Origin: Erwinia endophytica
GTDB taxonomy: Bacteria; Pseudomonadota; Gammaproteobacteria; Enterobacterales; Enterobacteriaceae
DNA length: 64,000 nt
Assembly (NCBI RefSeq): GCF_009295515.1
Contig: NZ_RQVV01000036.1
Coordinates: 1 to 64,000 of the forward strand
Reading direction: 5' to 3'
A model generated the notes under the pieces. The model did no database searches. It was not told where the DNA came from and worked only from the letters and a program-made list of their open reading frames with translations. Below, piece by piece: positions 1-8,011 of this stretch. Both the position numbers and the translations under genes were made by a program. How positions within the stretch are numbered: the first letter of the stretch is position 1; each line of letters opens with the position of its first letter.

Positions 1-107
1 AGCCAGTGCTGCTGATTTTCGTTCAGGCGAAATGCGTTTCATGGTGTTGCCTCACCGCCCCATTAGAGTTTTTGATGGGGGTGACAACTATCCTGACAGA
101 GGGGGCG

Positions 108-257
108 TCCAGCGAACTTTAGGGCTTTCTGACGAAATTCAGGTGTGTGCTGTTTACGGGGCTTCTGCGTGGTTGATTCTGGTTTTGTCATGTGAGCCAC
201 CTCTGGTTCAGAGTTTACCCACTTAGTCTCGTGTCCACTATTGCTGTGGTAAGATCA
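108..257 (-). mobile_element. IS3-family element, left-end remnant with OrfA N-terminus
   Basis: Read on the minus strand, the sequence begins at 257 with TGATCTTACC, the type of terminal repeat seen in IS3-family elements, followed by the AATAGTGGACACG stretch. An ATG at 191 opens a frame reading MTKPESTTQKPRKQHTPEFR and then QKALKFA, which matches the start of IS3-family OrfA transposases. The homology stops near position 108 and the frame soon ends, so this is a truncated end fragment. Bases 1-107 could not be assigned to anything. Family assignment is by recognition of the motif; no database search was made. Confidence 0.6.
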
Positions 258-653
258 GAATGACCTGGAGAATAAATCCTGTGAGGCGAAAAATCCCAAT
301 ACCATTATATGTAGCTCAATTATATTAATCTATATGATTTATTTATGGTGATTTTATCAATAGCATCATCGATACATGATAAAAAATGCAAATAACAACA
401 TAATTCACACCAATTAACTCCAATAACAGGCAACCCATAAATTAACAAAAATGAAAATACAATTCCATTATTGGAATGACTTAAAATTCAACGATCAAAA
501 AAATGAAATATGACAACGCCTTACGATACAAAGGGTTAAATGATCTTTTTTTATTTTGAAAAGGTATTTTATTATTCGCAAAATTACGATATATTTCAAA
601 AACGACTGAGAAATAATAGTACATTGGATGTGTATTTTATCTTAAGAGGGAAT
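258..653. other. AT-rich intergenic stretch, no gene seen
   Basis: About 400 bases of strongly AT-rich sequence lie between the IS3 remnant and the first regulator gene. An in-frame upstream extension of the regulator to 540 exists, but it has no ribosome binding site and is not conserved in the paralogue. I see no RNA gene or clear terminator here. Confidence 0.4.
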
Positions 654-1412
654 ATGAATAACTATTATATAATCGACAATATTGTGTGCTTTTGCCCTTT
701 AAACAATACATTAGAGAATCTATCTGGTAACGGAGAATCGATAATAATTAACTCACCCGCCAGTCGTTGCTTCCTACTGCTGCTTCAACAACAAAATAAA
801 GTTATCAGCCAACAAGAGTTTCTGGATGAAGTATGGCAAAAAAAAGGTATTCATGTTTCTGCGAATACTTATTATCAAAATATCTCTATTCTGAGGAAGG
901 GGTTGAAAAAAATCGGATTAGGTAACAACGTCATCATTACCGTTCCACGCATTGGCCTGACGCTTGCAAAAACCATAAAAATTACGGTATTGCCGCCAGA
1001 ATCGACTCAACAGAACATTATTGCCGAACGTAAAATAGCCACTGAGTCCATACATTCTGCTGTGCAAGCAGTGTCCGTAGAAAAAGTGAGAACCACTCGG
1101 CAAGCCGGGGTTTTACAGTCCTCCAGTGCCTGTAGTCCAACAGATCAATCTGCTGCGGAAAAAAATTCATCGCCAGTCAGCCAGAGCCAAAATACGCATC
1201 AGGGCAACACTTTTTTCCAGCGTTCCTGGTCTTTTATTCATCGGGAAATCATTCATAAATTAAATGCCGTAACATTCATTATATTGTTGATTTTTTTTAT
1301 ATTTTCAAATTTAAATAAAACTGAACTTTTGACAACGGAGAACTACTCCAGCACGCCGAAGGAACAAGAATGCCAACGTTCCGCAGCTCAGGTTAATGAA
1401 TTCAACTCATGA
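654..1412 (+). CDS. ToxR/CadC-like membrane-anchored winged-helix regulator 1
   Basis: The 252-residue product has an N-terminal winged-helix DNA-binding domain (about residues 15-100, with VISQQEFLDEVW and NTYYQNISILRKGLKKIG), a polar linker, one membrane segment near residues 204-220 (TFIILLIFFIFSNL) and a periplasmic tail of about 32 residues with a single cysteine. This is the layout of ToxR/CadC-type one-component regulators, which bind DNA while anchored in the inner membrane. The start at 654 is preferred: AAGAGGG lies just upstream and this start aligns with that of the paralogue at 1991. The open frame reaches back to 540. Position upstream of a microcin cassette suggests control of it (inference). 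Confidence 0.8.
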   Translation: MNNYYIIDNIVCFCPLNNTLENLSGNGESIIINSPASRCFLLLLQQQNKVISQQEFLDEVWQKKGIHVSANTYYQNISILRKGLKKIGLGNNVIITVPRIGLTLAKTIKITVLPPESTQQNIIAERKIATESIHSAVQAVSVEKVRTTRQAGVLQSSSACSPTDQSAAEKNSSPVSQSQNTHQGNTFFQRSWSFIHREIIHKLNAVTFIILLIFFIFSNLNKTELLTTENYSSTPKEQECQRSAAQVNEFNS

Positions 1413-1543
1413 AAGACAGCTGATATTGGCACCTAAAATACTGCGCTCTATTAATCGTTTAATATCACAGGGTTTAAACCCGACACTCCTCAAATGTAGA
1501 TCTGTATTTAAGGAGTGTCTTGCACAAAAGCGATAAAAAAGAC

Positions 1544-1697
1544 GGCTGATGACTCCAATGAGTAGAACATGTATTTTTCGATGAAGGCTCCGATGACTTT
1601 TTCATGAAGCTCATGCAAAGCTGAGAACAGAGAGTTCTGCGGACCAGTCGTTTGATTCGAGTTCTCAGCATCAGGTTGTACGCTCAATGCGCTGAGT
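1544..1697 (-). mobile_element. IS1-family remnant (3' end of InsB)
   Basis: On the minus strand the sequence decodes, across at least two frames, to pieces typical of the IS1 InsB C-terminus: TQRIERT, then NLMLRTRIKRLVRRTL, then LHEKVIGAFIEKYMFY. The end at 1544 reads GGCTGATGACTCCAATG, resembling the IS1 terminal repeat GGTAATGACTCCAACTT. Frame breaks and the missing 5' part show it is a dead fragment. It lies between the two paralogous regulator genes. Confidence 0.65.
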
Positions 1698-1990
1698 GAA
1701 AATCATGATAATTTAGCGCCTTACAATTAATATTCTATGAAGAACAACCACATAAATACGTTCATATATATCCTTCTATCTAATCTTACATAAGATAAAA
1801 ATAAGAAGTCAGCATATGGACTTCATGCTTGTATTGCTATAAAAACATCATGAGCTTTTCAATAGTTAGTTCATTTTATGAGGGAACACACTACAGATTG
1901 TAAAATATAATTCTCATAAAATCTTTGAATGAGTTCATTAATACTTTACCAGGATATTTTAAATGTACATATGGAGAGGTACATATAGAA

Positions 1991-2653
1991 ATGGAAAATG
2001 ATACTTTTGATGATGGTTTTTTTTTCATCTTTAATGATAGATTTTGCTTCAACCCTTTTGAGCGAAAGATCTCATCAATCACAGATGATGATAACCACAG
2101 GGAAGTAAATATCAATGCTCCAGCAAGTAGATGCTTTTTATTATTGTTAAAAAACAGAAACGATGTAATATCAAGAGAATATTTCCTTGAACAGGTTTGG
2201 ATAAATCACGGAGTTTTTGTCTCACTGAATACCTACTATCAAAATATATCAATATTAAGAAAAGCCCTAAAAAAGGTCGGACTAACAGAAGAATTCATTC
2301 TCACGATACCACACAGGGGATTAACATTAAGTCAAAATATTAAAATAAAAAAACAAAACAGAAATGAAACAGATATAACTACAAATGTGAAATATGACCG
2401 GATAGATAATACTCACAACATCCTTACCACAGACAAAAATGATAAAAAAACGCAGGAGATTCCTCATCTCTCAGAAAAGACAGCCATCAAATTAGCAAAA
2501 AAATCATGTGGAAAATTGAGAGGATTACTCTCGATGATCGCCATTGCCACAACCATTTCCCTTATAATGATATTATTAAACAATCACCTTCTAACTCAAT
2601 CCAGAGAGCACCAGAACTGGGATACAAATAAAGAAACTACCTGTTTTCGATAA
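1991..2653 (+). CDS. ToxR/CadC-like membrane-anchored winged-helix regulator 2
   Basis: The 220-residue product is a paralogue of the regulator at 654: both carry the block PASRCFLLLL, a VISxxxFLxxVW helix and the run NTYYQNISILRK. The winged helix covers roughly residues 20-110, and a lysine/asparagine-rich linker leads to a membrane segment near residues 177-196 and a short periplasmic tail with one cysteine. The start at 1991 is chosen because GGAGAGG lies 11 bases upstream and it aligns with the paralogue; the frame is open back to 1925. Codon use is very AT-rich. It probably acts with the first regulator on the microcin genes (inference). Confidence 0.8.
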   Translation: MENDTFDDGFFFIFNDRFCFNPFERKISSITDDDNHREVNINAPASRCFLLLLKNRNDVISREYFLEQVWINHGVFVSLNTYYQNISILRKALKKVGLTEEFILTIPHRGLTLSQNIKIKKQNRNETDITTNVKYDRIDNTHNILTTDKNDKKTQEIPHLSEKTAIKLAKKSCGKLRGLLSMIAIATTISLIMILLNNHLLTQSREHQNWDTNKETTCFR

Positions 2654-2746
2654 AAATAAGCTTTTTATTTTAAATAAAATCACACTAAATATTGATGATT
2701 TACTGTTTATCATGACGCAGTAATGAGTAGATAACAAGATGTCATC

Positions 2747-2766
2747 TCTCGTAAGATCTCGTAAGA
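2747..2766. repeat. Perfect tandem 10-bp repeat
   Basis: TCTCGTAAGA occurs twice without a gap (2747-2756 and 2757-2766) in the intergenic stretch between the second regulator and the microcin-like gene. Function is unknown. Confidence 0.6.
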
Positions 2767-2776
2767 GTGGTGTATT

Positions 2777-3013
2777 ATGCACGGATATTTAACAACTTTT
2801 ACGGTTCCAGTCAGTAGGAACCGTACACCCAGCCTTGATATGTTATCATTATTTACATTTACGCACTTACTGCAACATTCACTATCAAGAAAAAATCAAC
2901 TTCATATAAATCATGATAAATATAATCCCGCTCACAATGATGAACTTATCATCTTAACTACCACACTTATTTTTATTAGTTATCTAAATATATTCACGTT
3001 CTCAAACTCATGA
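2777..3013 (+). CDS. Small hydrophobic ORF, weak immunity-protein candidate
   Basis: A 78-codon frame, or 57 codons from the internal ATG at 2840, lies just upstream of the microcin-like gene. It contains two hydrophobic stretches (around LSLFTFTHLL and ELIILTTTLIFISYLNIF), the layout of small class II microcin immunity proteins. No sequence similarity to a known immunity protein is recognised, neither start has a convincing ribosome binding site, and a 26-base hairpin (2800-2825) lies in its 5' part. It may be a chance ORF. It is listed because no better immunity candidate exists in the cassette. Confidence 0.25.
   Translation: MHGYLTTFTVPVSRNRTPSLDMLSLFTFTHLLQHSLSRKNQLHINHDKYNPAHNDELIILTTTLIFISYLNIFTFSNS
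2800..2825. repeat. Inverted repeat, 9-bp stem
   Basis: TACGGTTCC (2800-2808) and GGAACCGTA (2817-2825) pair perfectly around an 8-base loop. No T-run follows on either strand, so it may be an operator or RNA structure rather than an intrinsic terminator. It lies about 150 bases after the stop codon of the second regulator. Confidence 0.5.
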
Positions 3014-3123
3014 ATATTTATCATTTAAGGTAAAGTTAAGTAGATCATATCTGTAAAAAAAGCTTACAGTACATCCACTACAAAATGAAGATACAGTTAT
3101 AGTGGAATATAGAGATACATACT

Positions 3124-3161
3124 ACATGTTAGTATAAGCCAGACATGTTAGTAGAAGCCAG
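3124..3161 (+). promoter_or_regulatory. Two abutting 19-bp direct repeats upstream of the microcin gene
   Basis: ACATGTTAGTATAAGCCAG (3124-3142) is followed at once by ACATGTTAGTAGAAGCCAG (3143-3161); 18 of 19 bases agree. The pair ends 42 bases before the microcin ATG. ToxR/CadC-type regulators often bind direct repeats near promoters, so these are natural candidate sites for the two regulators upstream. Binding is inference; the repeat itself is plain in the sequence. Confidence 0.6.
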
Positions 3162-3203
3162 CCAATAAACCAGCGTCAATAGCGTAAAAATGGAATTAAT
3201 ATC

Positions 3204-3560
3204 ATGAAAGAACTTTCCGTAATCGAAATGGATGAAGTTTCTGGCGCATACAGCTGGGATTTGAGCAGTATCGGTAGCTTCGTACTGAGCGCAGCGTCAA
3301 ATGCCGTTGAATTAGTATCTTCAGCGATTGTAGCCGCTTGCGTGGGAGCTATGGGTGGTGCATTAATCGGCGGTAAACACGGTGGTGATGGCGGGGGTAT
3401 TCTGGGTGTCGGTTCTATCGGTCAGGGAGTTGGTATGATTGGTGCCGCAATTATCGGTGGTGTTGTCAGTGGTATTGCTGCCGCAGTAGTCGGATGGGAA
3501 CGCACTGAGGAATATGCACGCAAGGCCATTGATGGCATGATTACCGGCACGCTCAGTTAA
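3204..3560 (+). CDS. Class II microcin-like precursor peptide
   Basis: The 118-residue product begins MKELSVIEMDEVSGA, a double-glycine-type leader closely resembling those of microcins V, L and H47 (acidic and hydrophobic pattern ending SGG or SGA). Cleavage after GA would release a peptide of about 103 residues. That part is very rich in Gly, Ala and Ile, with runs such as GGALIGGKHGG and GAAIIGGVV, and ends in a charged, helical-looking tail. One cysteine is present, so no internal disulfide is possible, and there is no Ser/Gly-rich tail of the siderophore-modified class. It is followed by its own CvaA/CvaB-like exporter. A weak GGAA motif precedes the ATG. The target is unknown. Confidence 0.85.
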   Translation: MKELSVIEMDEVSGAYSWDLSSIGSFVLSAASNAVELVSSAIVAACVGAMGGALIGGKHGGDGGGILGVGSIGQGVGMIGAAIIGGVVSGIAAAVVGWERTEEYARKAIDGMITGTLS

Positions 3561-3576
3561 TCGTTTTATTATTTAA

Positions 3577-3600
3577 GGAGCCACTTCGGGGCTCTTTTTT
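3577..3600 (+). terminator. Intrinsic terminator between microcin gene and exporter genes
   Basis: GAGCC (3578-3582) pairs with GGCTC (3590-3594) around a C(TTCG)G tetraloop, followed by six T residues. Its position, 16 bases after the microcin stop and 16 before the hlyD-like ATG, suggests partial termination so that the peptide is made in excess over the exporter. Confidence 0.8.
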
Positions 3601-3615
3601 CTCGACGAGAATCTC

Positions 3616-4905
3616 ATGGACAATAATAAAAAAAGCATATTTCGCAATGATGCTATCGATTATCAACGTCAGAAATGGGTGGGTAAAGCCCTACTTATTT
3701 CCAGAATCCCTGCACCTGTTATCAGTGGACTGTGTCTGGCTTTTATTGTGGCTATTGTACTGTCCATGATTTTCTTTGACTATAGCAGGCGCATTGATGT
3801 CGATGGTGAAGTCATTACCCTTCCTCACTCCATCAATATTTATTCCCCACAGCAAGGCTATATTATCACCAGTTTTGTTAAAGTTGGCGATCGGGTAAAA
3901 AAAGGCGACCCATTGTACGAGTTAGATGTTTCCCGTACAACGTCATCCGGCAACGTCAGTAGTACTGCGGTCGAATCTATCAAAATTCAGACTGATAATT
4001 TACACACCATAATTGCCAAACTAGAGAGCAATAAAAAATCCACCTTAGAAAATTTGCAGACTCAAATTAACAATTATGCGACAGCCCATAAAGAGACATT
4101 GAAAGTGTTAAAAAGCGCCCAAGAGGGTGTCGAAAAAATGAACCAAAGTTTACGTAATTATGAAAAATACCTGAAAAAAGGTTTAATTACCCAAGATCAA
4201 CTTAATTATCAGCGCGCACAATCACTTTCTCAACAGAGTGCCTATCAAGCGCTGAACAACCAAAGCATTCAGGAAAATATTCAACTTTCACAATTACACA
4301 GCGATAAAATCACGCGTGCGGCAGATTTTGATAATCAGATTATTCAAAATCAATCTCAATTGAGTGATCTGGAACGACAACTGGCAGAATATAAAGCCAA
4401 TAACAGCATCATTATCAGTGCCAAAGTAGACGGTGTTATTGAGTCACTTAGCGTCACCCCCGGTCAAATGGTTGAAACCAGTGCCAGTCTGGCACAAATT
4501 AAACCGGTGGATAATGTTGAGTATTATCTAATGCTATGGCTACCGGATAATAGTTTACCCTATGTAAAGATTGGGGATGGTATCAACATCAGATACAACG
4601 CTTTTCCGTCAGATAAATTTGGTCAGTTCCCGGGTAAAATTACTTCGATTTCATCTATTCCAGCCTCACCGCAGGAAATGAGCGGTTACAGTAGCGGTAG
4701 CCGTCAGGAAAAAGGTTCTTACTATAAAGTTTTGGTCTCTATTAGCGACACTGAGTTCAGTGATAAAGGGAAGAAACTTGCAATCTCTGGCGGCCTTCAG
4801 GCGAAGGTCATCGTTTTTCTTGAGAAAAAACCATTATATCAATGGGCCATTGCTCCTATTAATAAAATAAAAAACAGCGTGAGCGGAGTTGTCAATGACC
4901 AGTAA
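3616..4905 (+). CDS. HlyD/CvaA-family periplasmic adaptor of the microcin exporter
   Basis: The 429-residue protein has a cytoplasmic N-terminus, one membrane anchor near residues 33-56 (VISGLCLAFIVAIVLSMIFF), an N-terminal lipoyl half (GYIITSFVKVGDRVKKGDPL), a long Gln/Asn-rich coiled coil (about 115-270), a second lipoyl half (KVDGVIESLSVTPGQMV) and a beta-rich C-terminus. This is the membrane-fusion protein layout of type I secretion; microcin V CvaA is of similar size. It would bridge the ABC exporter to TolC. It overlaps the exporter gene by 11 bases, which implies translational coupling. Confidence 0.88.
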   Translation: MDNNKKSIFRNDAIDYQRQKWVGKALLISRIPAPVISGLCLAFIVAIVLSMIFFDYSRRIDVDGEVITLPHSINIYSPQQGYIITSFVKVGDRVKKGDPLYELDVSRTTSSGNVSSTAVESIKIQTDNLHTIIAKLESNKKSTLENLQTQINNYATAHKETLKVLKSAQEGVEKMNQSLRNYEKYLKKGLITQDQLNYQRAQSLSQQSAYQALNNQSIQENIQLSQLHSDKITRAADFDNQIIQNQSQLSDLERQLAEYKANNSIIISAKVDGVIESLSVTPGQMVETSASLAQIKPVDNVEYYLMLWLPDNSLPYVKIGDGINIRYNAFPSDKFGQFPGKITSISSIPASPQEMSGYSSGSRQEKGSYYKVLVSISDTEFSDKGKKLAISGGLQAKVIVFLEKKPLYQWAIAPINKIKNSVSGVVNDQ

Positions 4906-6994
4906 TTCACTCTTTGACAAAATAAACAACAAAATCAATTTTTCATTACAGCGTAAAGTCCCCAAGATCCTGCAGTCTGAATCTTCAGAGTGTGGACTGG
5001 CTTGCCTGGCAATGGTGTCTGCTTACTATGGTCTGAATGTCGATTTATTTAATCTTCGTCAGAAATTCGGCGTATCAACTAAAGGTGCAACGTTAAACCT
5101 TGTCGTTAATGTTGCCTCACAGCTGCAACTAAAAACACGGGCACTTTCGCTGGATATTGATGAGATCAGGCAACTACGAACACCCTGTATTTTACACTGG
5201 GACATGAACCACTTTGTAGTACTGGTGAAAGTACGCCACAATTCATTTATTATCCATGATCCAGCTTTCGGGCGGCGTGTGGTGGGAATGAAAGATATGT
5301 CCAACCATTTTACCGGCGTGGCGCTGGAACTGTGGCCGGACAAAGAATTCCATAAAGAGACGGTGAAAACCAAGCTCCGCCTGCTTGACCTGATGAAGAA
5401 TATCAATGGTCTGCCAGGGGCATTGCTGAAAATATTCTCGCTTTCGGTGGTCATTGAGTCGGTCAACCTGCTATTACCGGTAGGAACCCAACTGGTTACC
5501 GACCATGTCATTCAGGCACATGATTACGATCTGCTAACCGTCATCTGTCTCGGGTTGATAATCTTTACCCTGTTTAAGGCATTTGTCAGTGTGATCCGAG
5601 CCTGGACCTCAATTACATTGGGAACATTGACCGATGTACAATGGAAAACTACGCTGTTCGATCATTTAATGAAGCTGCCGTTGTCTTTCTTCGAAAAAAG
5701 ACACCTCGGTGATATTCAATCCCGTTTCTCCTCGCTGGACGCCATCAGGACGACCTTCACCAACAGTATTGTTTCCGGGATTATCGATACGATCATGACC
5801 ATCGGGCTGTTTGCGATGATGATGGTATATGGTGGCTGGCTGGTGTGGGTGGTATTGGGCTTTACTCTTTGTTATGCCCTGATACGCCTGTTGACCTACC
5901 GTCTGTATCGCCAGTTATCTGAAGAGCAAATCGTCAAGGGCGCCAAATCCAGCTCTCACTTTATGGAAACCCTCTACGGTATTTCAACGGTGAAATCATT
6001 GGGTATTGACCGCATTCGTTCAAGCCACTGGCTAAACCTGAATATTGACGCCACCAATACCGGGATAAAAATCACCCGTTTTAATATGATGTTTGGCGGT
6101 ATCAATACCCTTATTTCTACGCTGGATCAGGTGGCGATCCTCTGGTTGGGCGCTTCGATGGTCATTGATAATAATATGACCCTCGGAATGTTTATGGCCT
6201 TTAACTCCTATCGGGGACAATTCTCACAACGCGCTTCCAGCCTGATTGACCTGACGCTAAGCCTGCGTATGCTTTCGCTGCATAATGAGAGGATTTCCGA
6301 TCTTGTTTTCACTGAAGCGGAAGAAGAAATCACCGCACGGGTGATTTTTAAACCTGGCGAAGGTATTGCCCTTGATGTTAAAGATCTCACCTATCAATAC
6401 GATGCATTATCAAAGCCGATCTTCACCGATTTGAATATGACCATTCAACCTGGGGAAAGTGTGGCTATCGTCGGTCCATCCGGTGCAGGGAAAACAACAT
6501 TGCTCAAAGTCATGAGTGGTCTCCTCACTCCCACCAGCGGACAAATCCTGGCTGGCGGACTGGATATTCATAAAATCGGGCTGAATAATTTCCGGCAGAG
6601 TATCGCCTGTGTGTTGCAGGACGACAGGTTGTTTTCCGGCTCCATCGCCGACAATATTAGTGGCTTTGCCCCTGATGCCAACAGAGAGCTGATCATGGCC
6701 TGCGCGGTATACAGCAATATCCATCATGAAATAATGAGCATGCCAATGGGTTATGAGACACTGATTGGTGAACTGGGTTCAGGCATTTCTGGCGGACAAA
6801 AACAGCGGCTGTTCATTGCCCGTGCGCTGTATCGTCGCCCAAATATTCTTTTTATGGATGAAGCGACCAGCCATCTGGATATTGATAACGAAACGGCCAT
6901 TAATAACGCCATATCGTCGCTGAAGATCACCCGAATCATTGTGGCTCACCGTCCTTCAACCATTGCCTCGGCTGACCGTGTTATTACGCTCTGA
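4895..6994 (+). CDS. CvaB-like peptidase-containing ABC exporter (C39 peptidase)
   Basis: The 699-residue protein has an N-terminal C39 cysteine peptidase with Cys33 (SSECGLACLA), His106 (MNHFVVL) and Asp122 (IHDPAFG), a six-helix ABC membrane domain, and an ATPase domain with Walker A GPSGAGKTT (about 527), signature ISGGQKQR (about 630) and Walker B ILFMDEATSHLD (about 651). Such proteins cut the double-glycine leader and export the peptide. The ATG at 4895 is used, with GCGGAG upstream; a TTG at 4889 is less likely. The match with the SGA leader of the peptide at 3204 is functionally coherent. All catalytic residues appear intact. Confidence 0.92.
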   Translation: MTSNSLFDKINNKINFSLQRKVPKILQSESSECGLACLAMVSAYYGLNVDLFNLRQKFGVSTKGATLNLVVNVASQLQLKTRALSLDIDEIRQLRTPCILHWDMNHFVVLVKVRHNSFIIHDPAFGRRVVGMKDMSNHFTGVALELWPDKEFHKETVKTKLRLLDLMKNINGLPGALLKIFSLSVVIESVNLLLPVGTQLVTDHVIQAHDYDLLTVICLGLIIFTLFKAFVSVIRAWTSITLGTLTDVQWKTTLFDHLMKLPLSFFEKRHLGDIQSRFSSLDAIRTTFTNSIVSGIIDTIMTIGLFAMMMVYGGWLVWVVLGFTLCYALIRLLTYRLYRQLSEEQIVKGAKSSSHFMETLYGISTVKSLGIDRIRSSHWLNLNIDATNTGIKITRFNMMFGGINTLISTLDQVAILWLGASMVIDNNMTLGMFMAFNSYRGQFSQRASSLIDLTLSLRMLSLHNERISDLVFTEAEEEITARVIFKPGEGIALDVKDLTYQYDALSKPIFTDLNMTIQPGESVAIVGPSGAGKTTLLKVMSGLLTPTSGQILAGGLDIHKIGLNNFRQSIACVLQDDRLFSGSIADNISGFAPDANRELIMACAVYSNIHHEIMSMPMGYETLIGELGSGISGGQKQRLFIARALYRRPNILFMDEATSHLDIDNETAINNAISSLKITRIIVAHRPSTIASADRVITL

Positions 6995-7012
6995 ATAATA
7001 TTCACCATCTGT

Positions 7013-7039
7013 TTTCCTCTCTTCCGGTAAGAGAGGAAA
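7013..7039. terminator. Hairpin between convergent microcin exporter and yceI-like gene
   Basis: TTTCCTCTCTT (7013-7023) pairs perfectly with AAGAGAGGAAA (7029-7039) over a 5-base loop. It begins 18 bases after the exporter stop. There is no long T-run, but the position between convergent genes supports a bidirectional terminator. Confidence 0.6.
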
Positions 7040-7179
7040 TAGTCGTTCTTCTGACGGCTGAATACCGTCATTTATTACGGTATCCGGAAAAAAAGCGGCA
7101 AGACGCTGATCTCGCTACAGCGAGTCTCTACGACACAAAGAGTGAGACAGAGACCCGCTTTCCCGACAACCTTTACAGG

Positions 7180-7764
7180 TTATTTCGCGTAGGCTTCGGT
7201 CGAAATAGTCAGCTTCACTTCGTCGCTCACCGCTGGAACGTATTTGTCTAACTTGAACTCAGAACGTTTGAAAGTGGTCGTCGCATCAAAACCAACCGCC
7301 TGCTTTTTCACCATCGGATGCATTCCCTGCTTATTCAGCACCGCATGCAAAACAACCGGTTTCGTGATGTCTTTAATGGTCAGGTCGCCATAAACGTCCA
7401 TTTTGTTTTTACCCTTGCTAACCACTTTGGTACTTTTGAAGGTCGCCGTCGGGTATTTCGCCACATCAAAATACTCGGCACTTTTAAATTCAGTGGTCAG
7501 GGCATCAACATGAGTATCAATGGTGTTCAGTGGGATGGAAACGTCGACTTTAGATTTGCCAACGCTGGCTGAGTCGAAGTCAATGTTACCTGTGATGTTG
7601 GATACATTCGCGGTCGGATGCGAAAAGCCGAAGTGTGTCCAGGCGATCACCACTGAAGTATGGTTGGGGTCCATGGCATAGCTTTCTGTCGCAGCGGCAG
7701 AAAACTGAGAATAGAAAGCAGAACTGATTAATAATGGCAAGGTGATTTTTTTAAGTAATGACAT
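7180..7764 (-). CDS. YceI-family periplasmic protein
   Basis: The 194-residue product starts with a signal peptide (MSLLKKITLPLLISSAF, cleavage near AAA-TES), then a YceI lipocalin-like beta-barrel with typical blocks: DPNHTSVVIAWTHFGFSHPT, GNIDFD, FDVAKYPTATFKS and GDLTIKDITKPV. YceI proteins bind long isoprenoid-type lipids in the periplasm and are often linked to stress or acid/base response. The start at 7764 is chosen over 7818 because it places the signal peptide at the N-terminus. It is convergent with the microcin operon and probably transcribed alone. Confidence 0.88.
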   Translation of the reverse strand: MSLLKKITLPLLISSAFYSQFSAAATESYAMDPNHTSVVIAWTHFGFSHPTANVSNITGNIDFDSASVGKSKVDVSIPLNTIDTHVDALTTEFKSAEYFDVAKYPTATFKSTKVVSKGKNKMDVYGDLTIKDITKPVVLHAVLNKQGMHPMVKKQAVGFDATTTFKRSEFKLDKYVPAVSDEVKLTISTEAYAK

Positions 7765-8011
7765 ATATCCGAACCCTATTGTCTTAACGAGTAAGCTTGA
7801 TAGTGCAAGATAATTCACCTATCCGATAGTGAAGATATTTGTTCAGGTCTGTCAAAAAGATTAGTTAACTTATGGAATGGTTTACACTGAGAAGTATGGG
7901 TTGTCCGCTCAGTAGTCAGGTGGCGGATCTGCCGGACAGCTCGAAATATTCGACAGCGGATCCTGAGCCACGCCAGCAGCCAAGTGAAATGAAGCAATAA
8001 AGGAGACAATG

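Noticed and set aside
32-226. 64-codon plus-strand frame at the window start
   Set aside because: It lies opposite the IS3-family OrfA fragment and its terminal repeat; the minus-strand reading is recognisable and this one is not.
540-653. Upstream extension of the first ToxR-like regulator
   Set aside because: No ribosome binding site at 540, and the paralogue aligns from the internal ATG at 654.
1891-2115. 74-codon minus-strand frame
   Set aside because: It is antisense to the conserved start of the second regulator; no independent support.
2591-2782. 63-codon minus-strand hydrophobic frame near the microcin genes, as an immunity gene
   Set aside because: It overlaps the end of the second regulator gene, is antisense to the cassette and has no good start signal.
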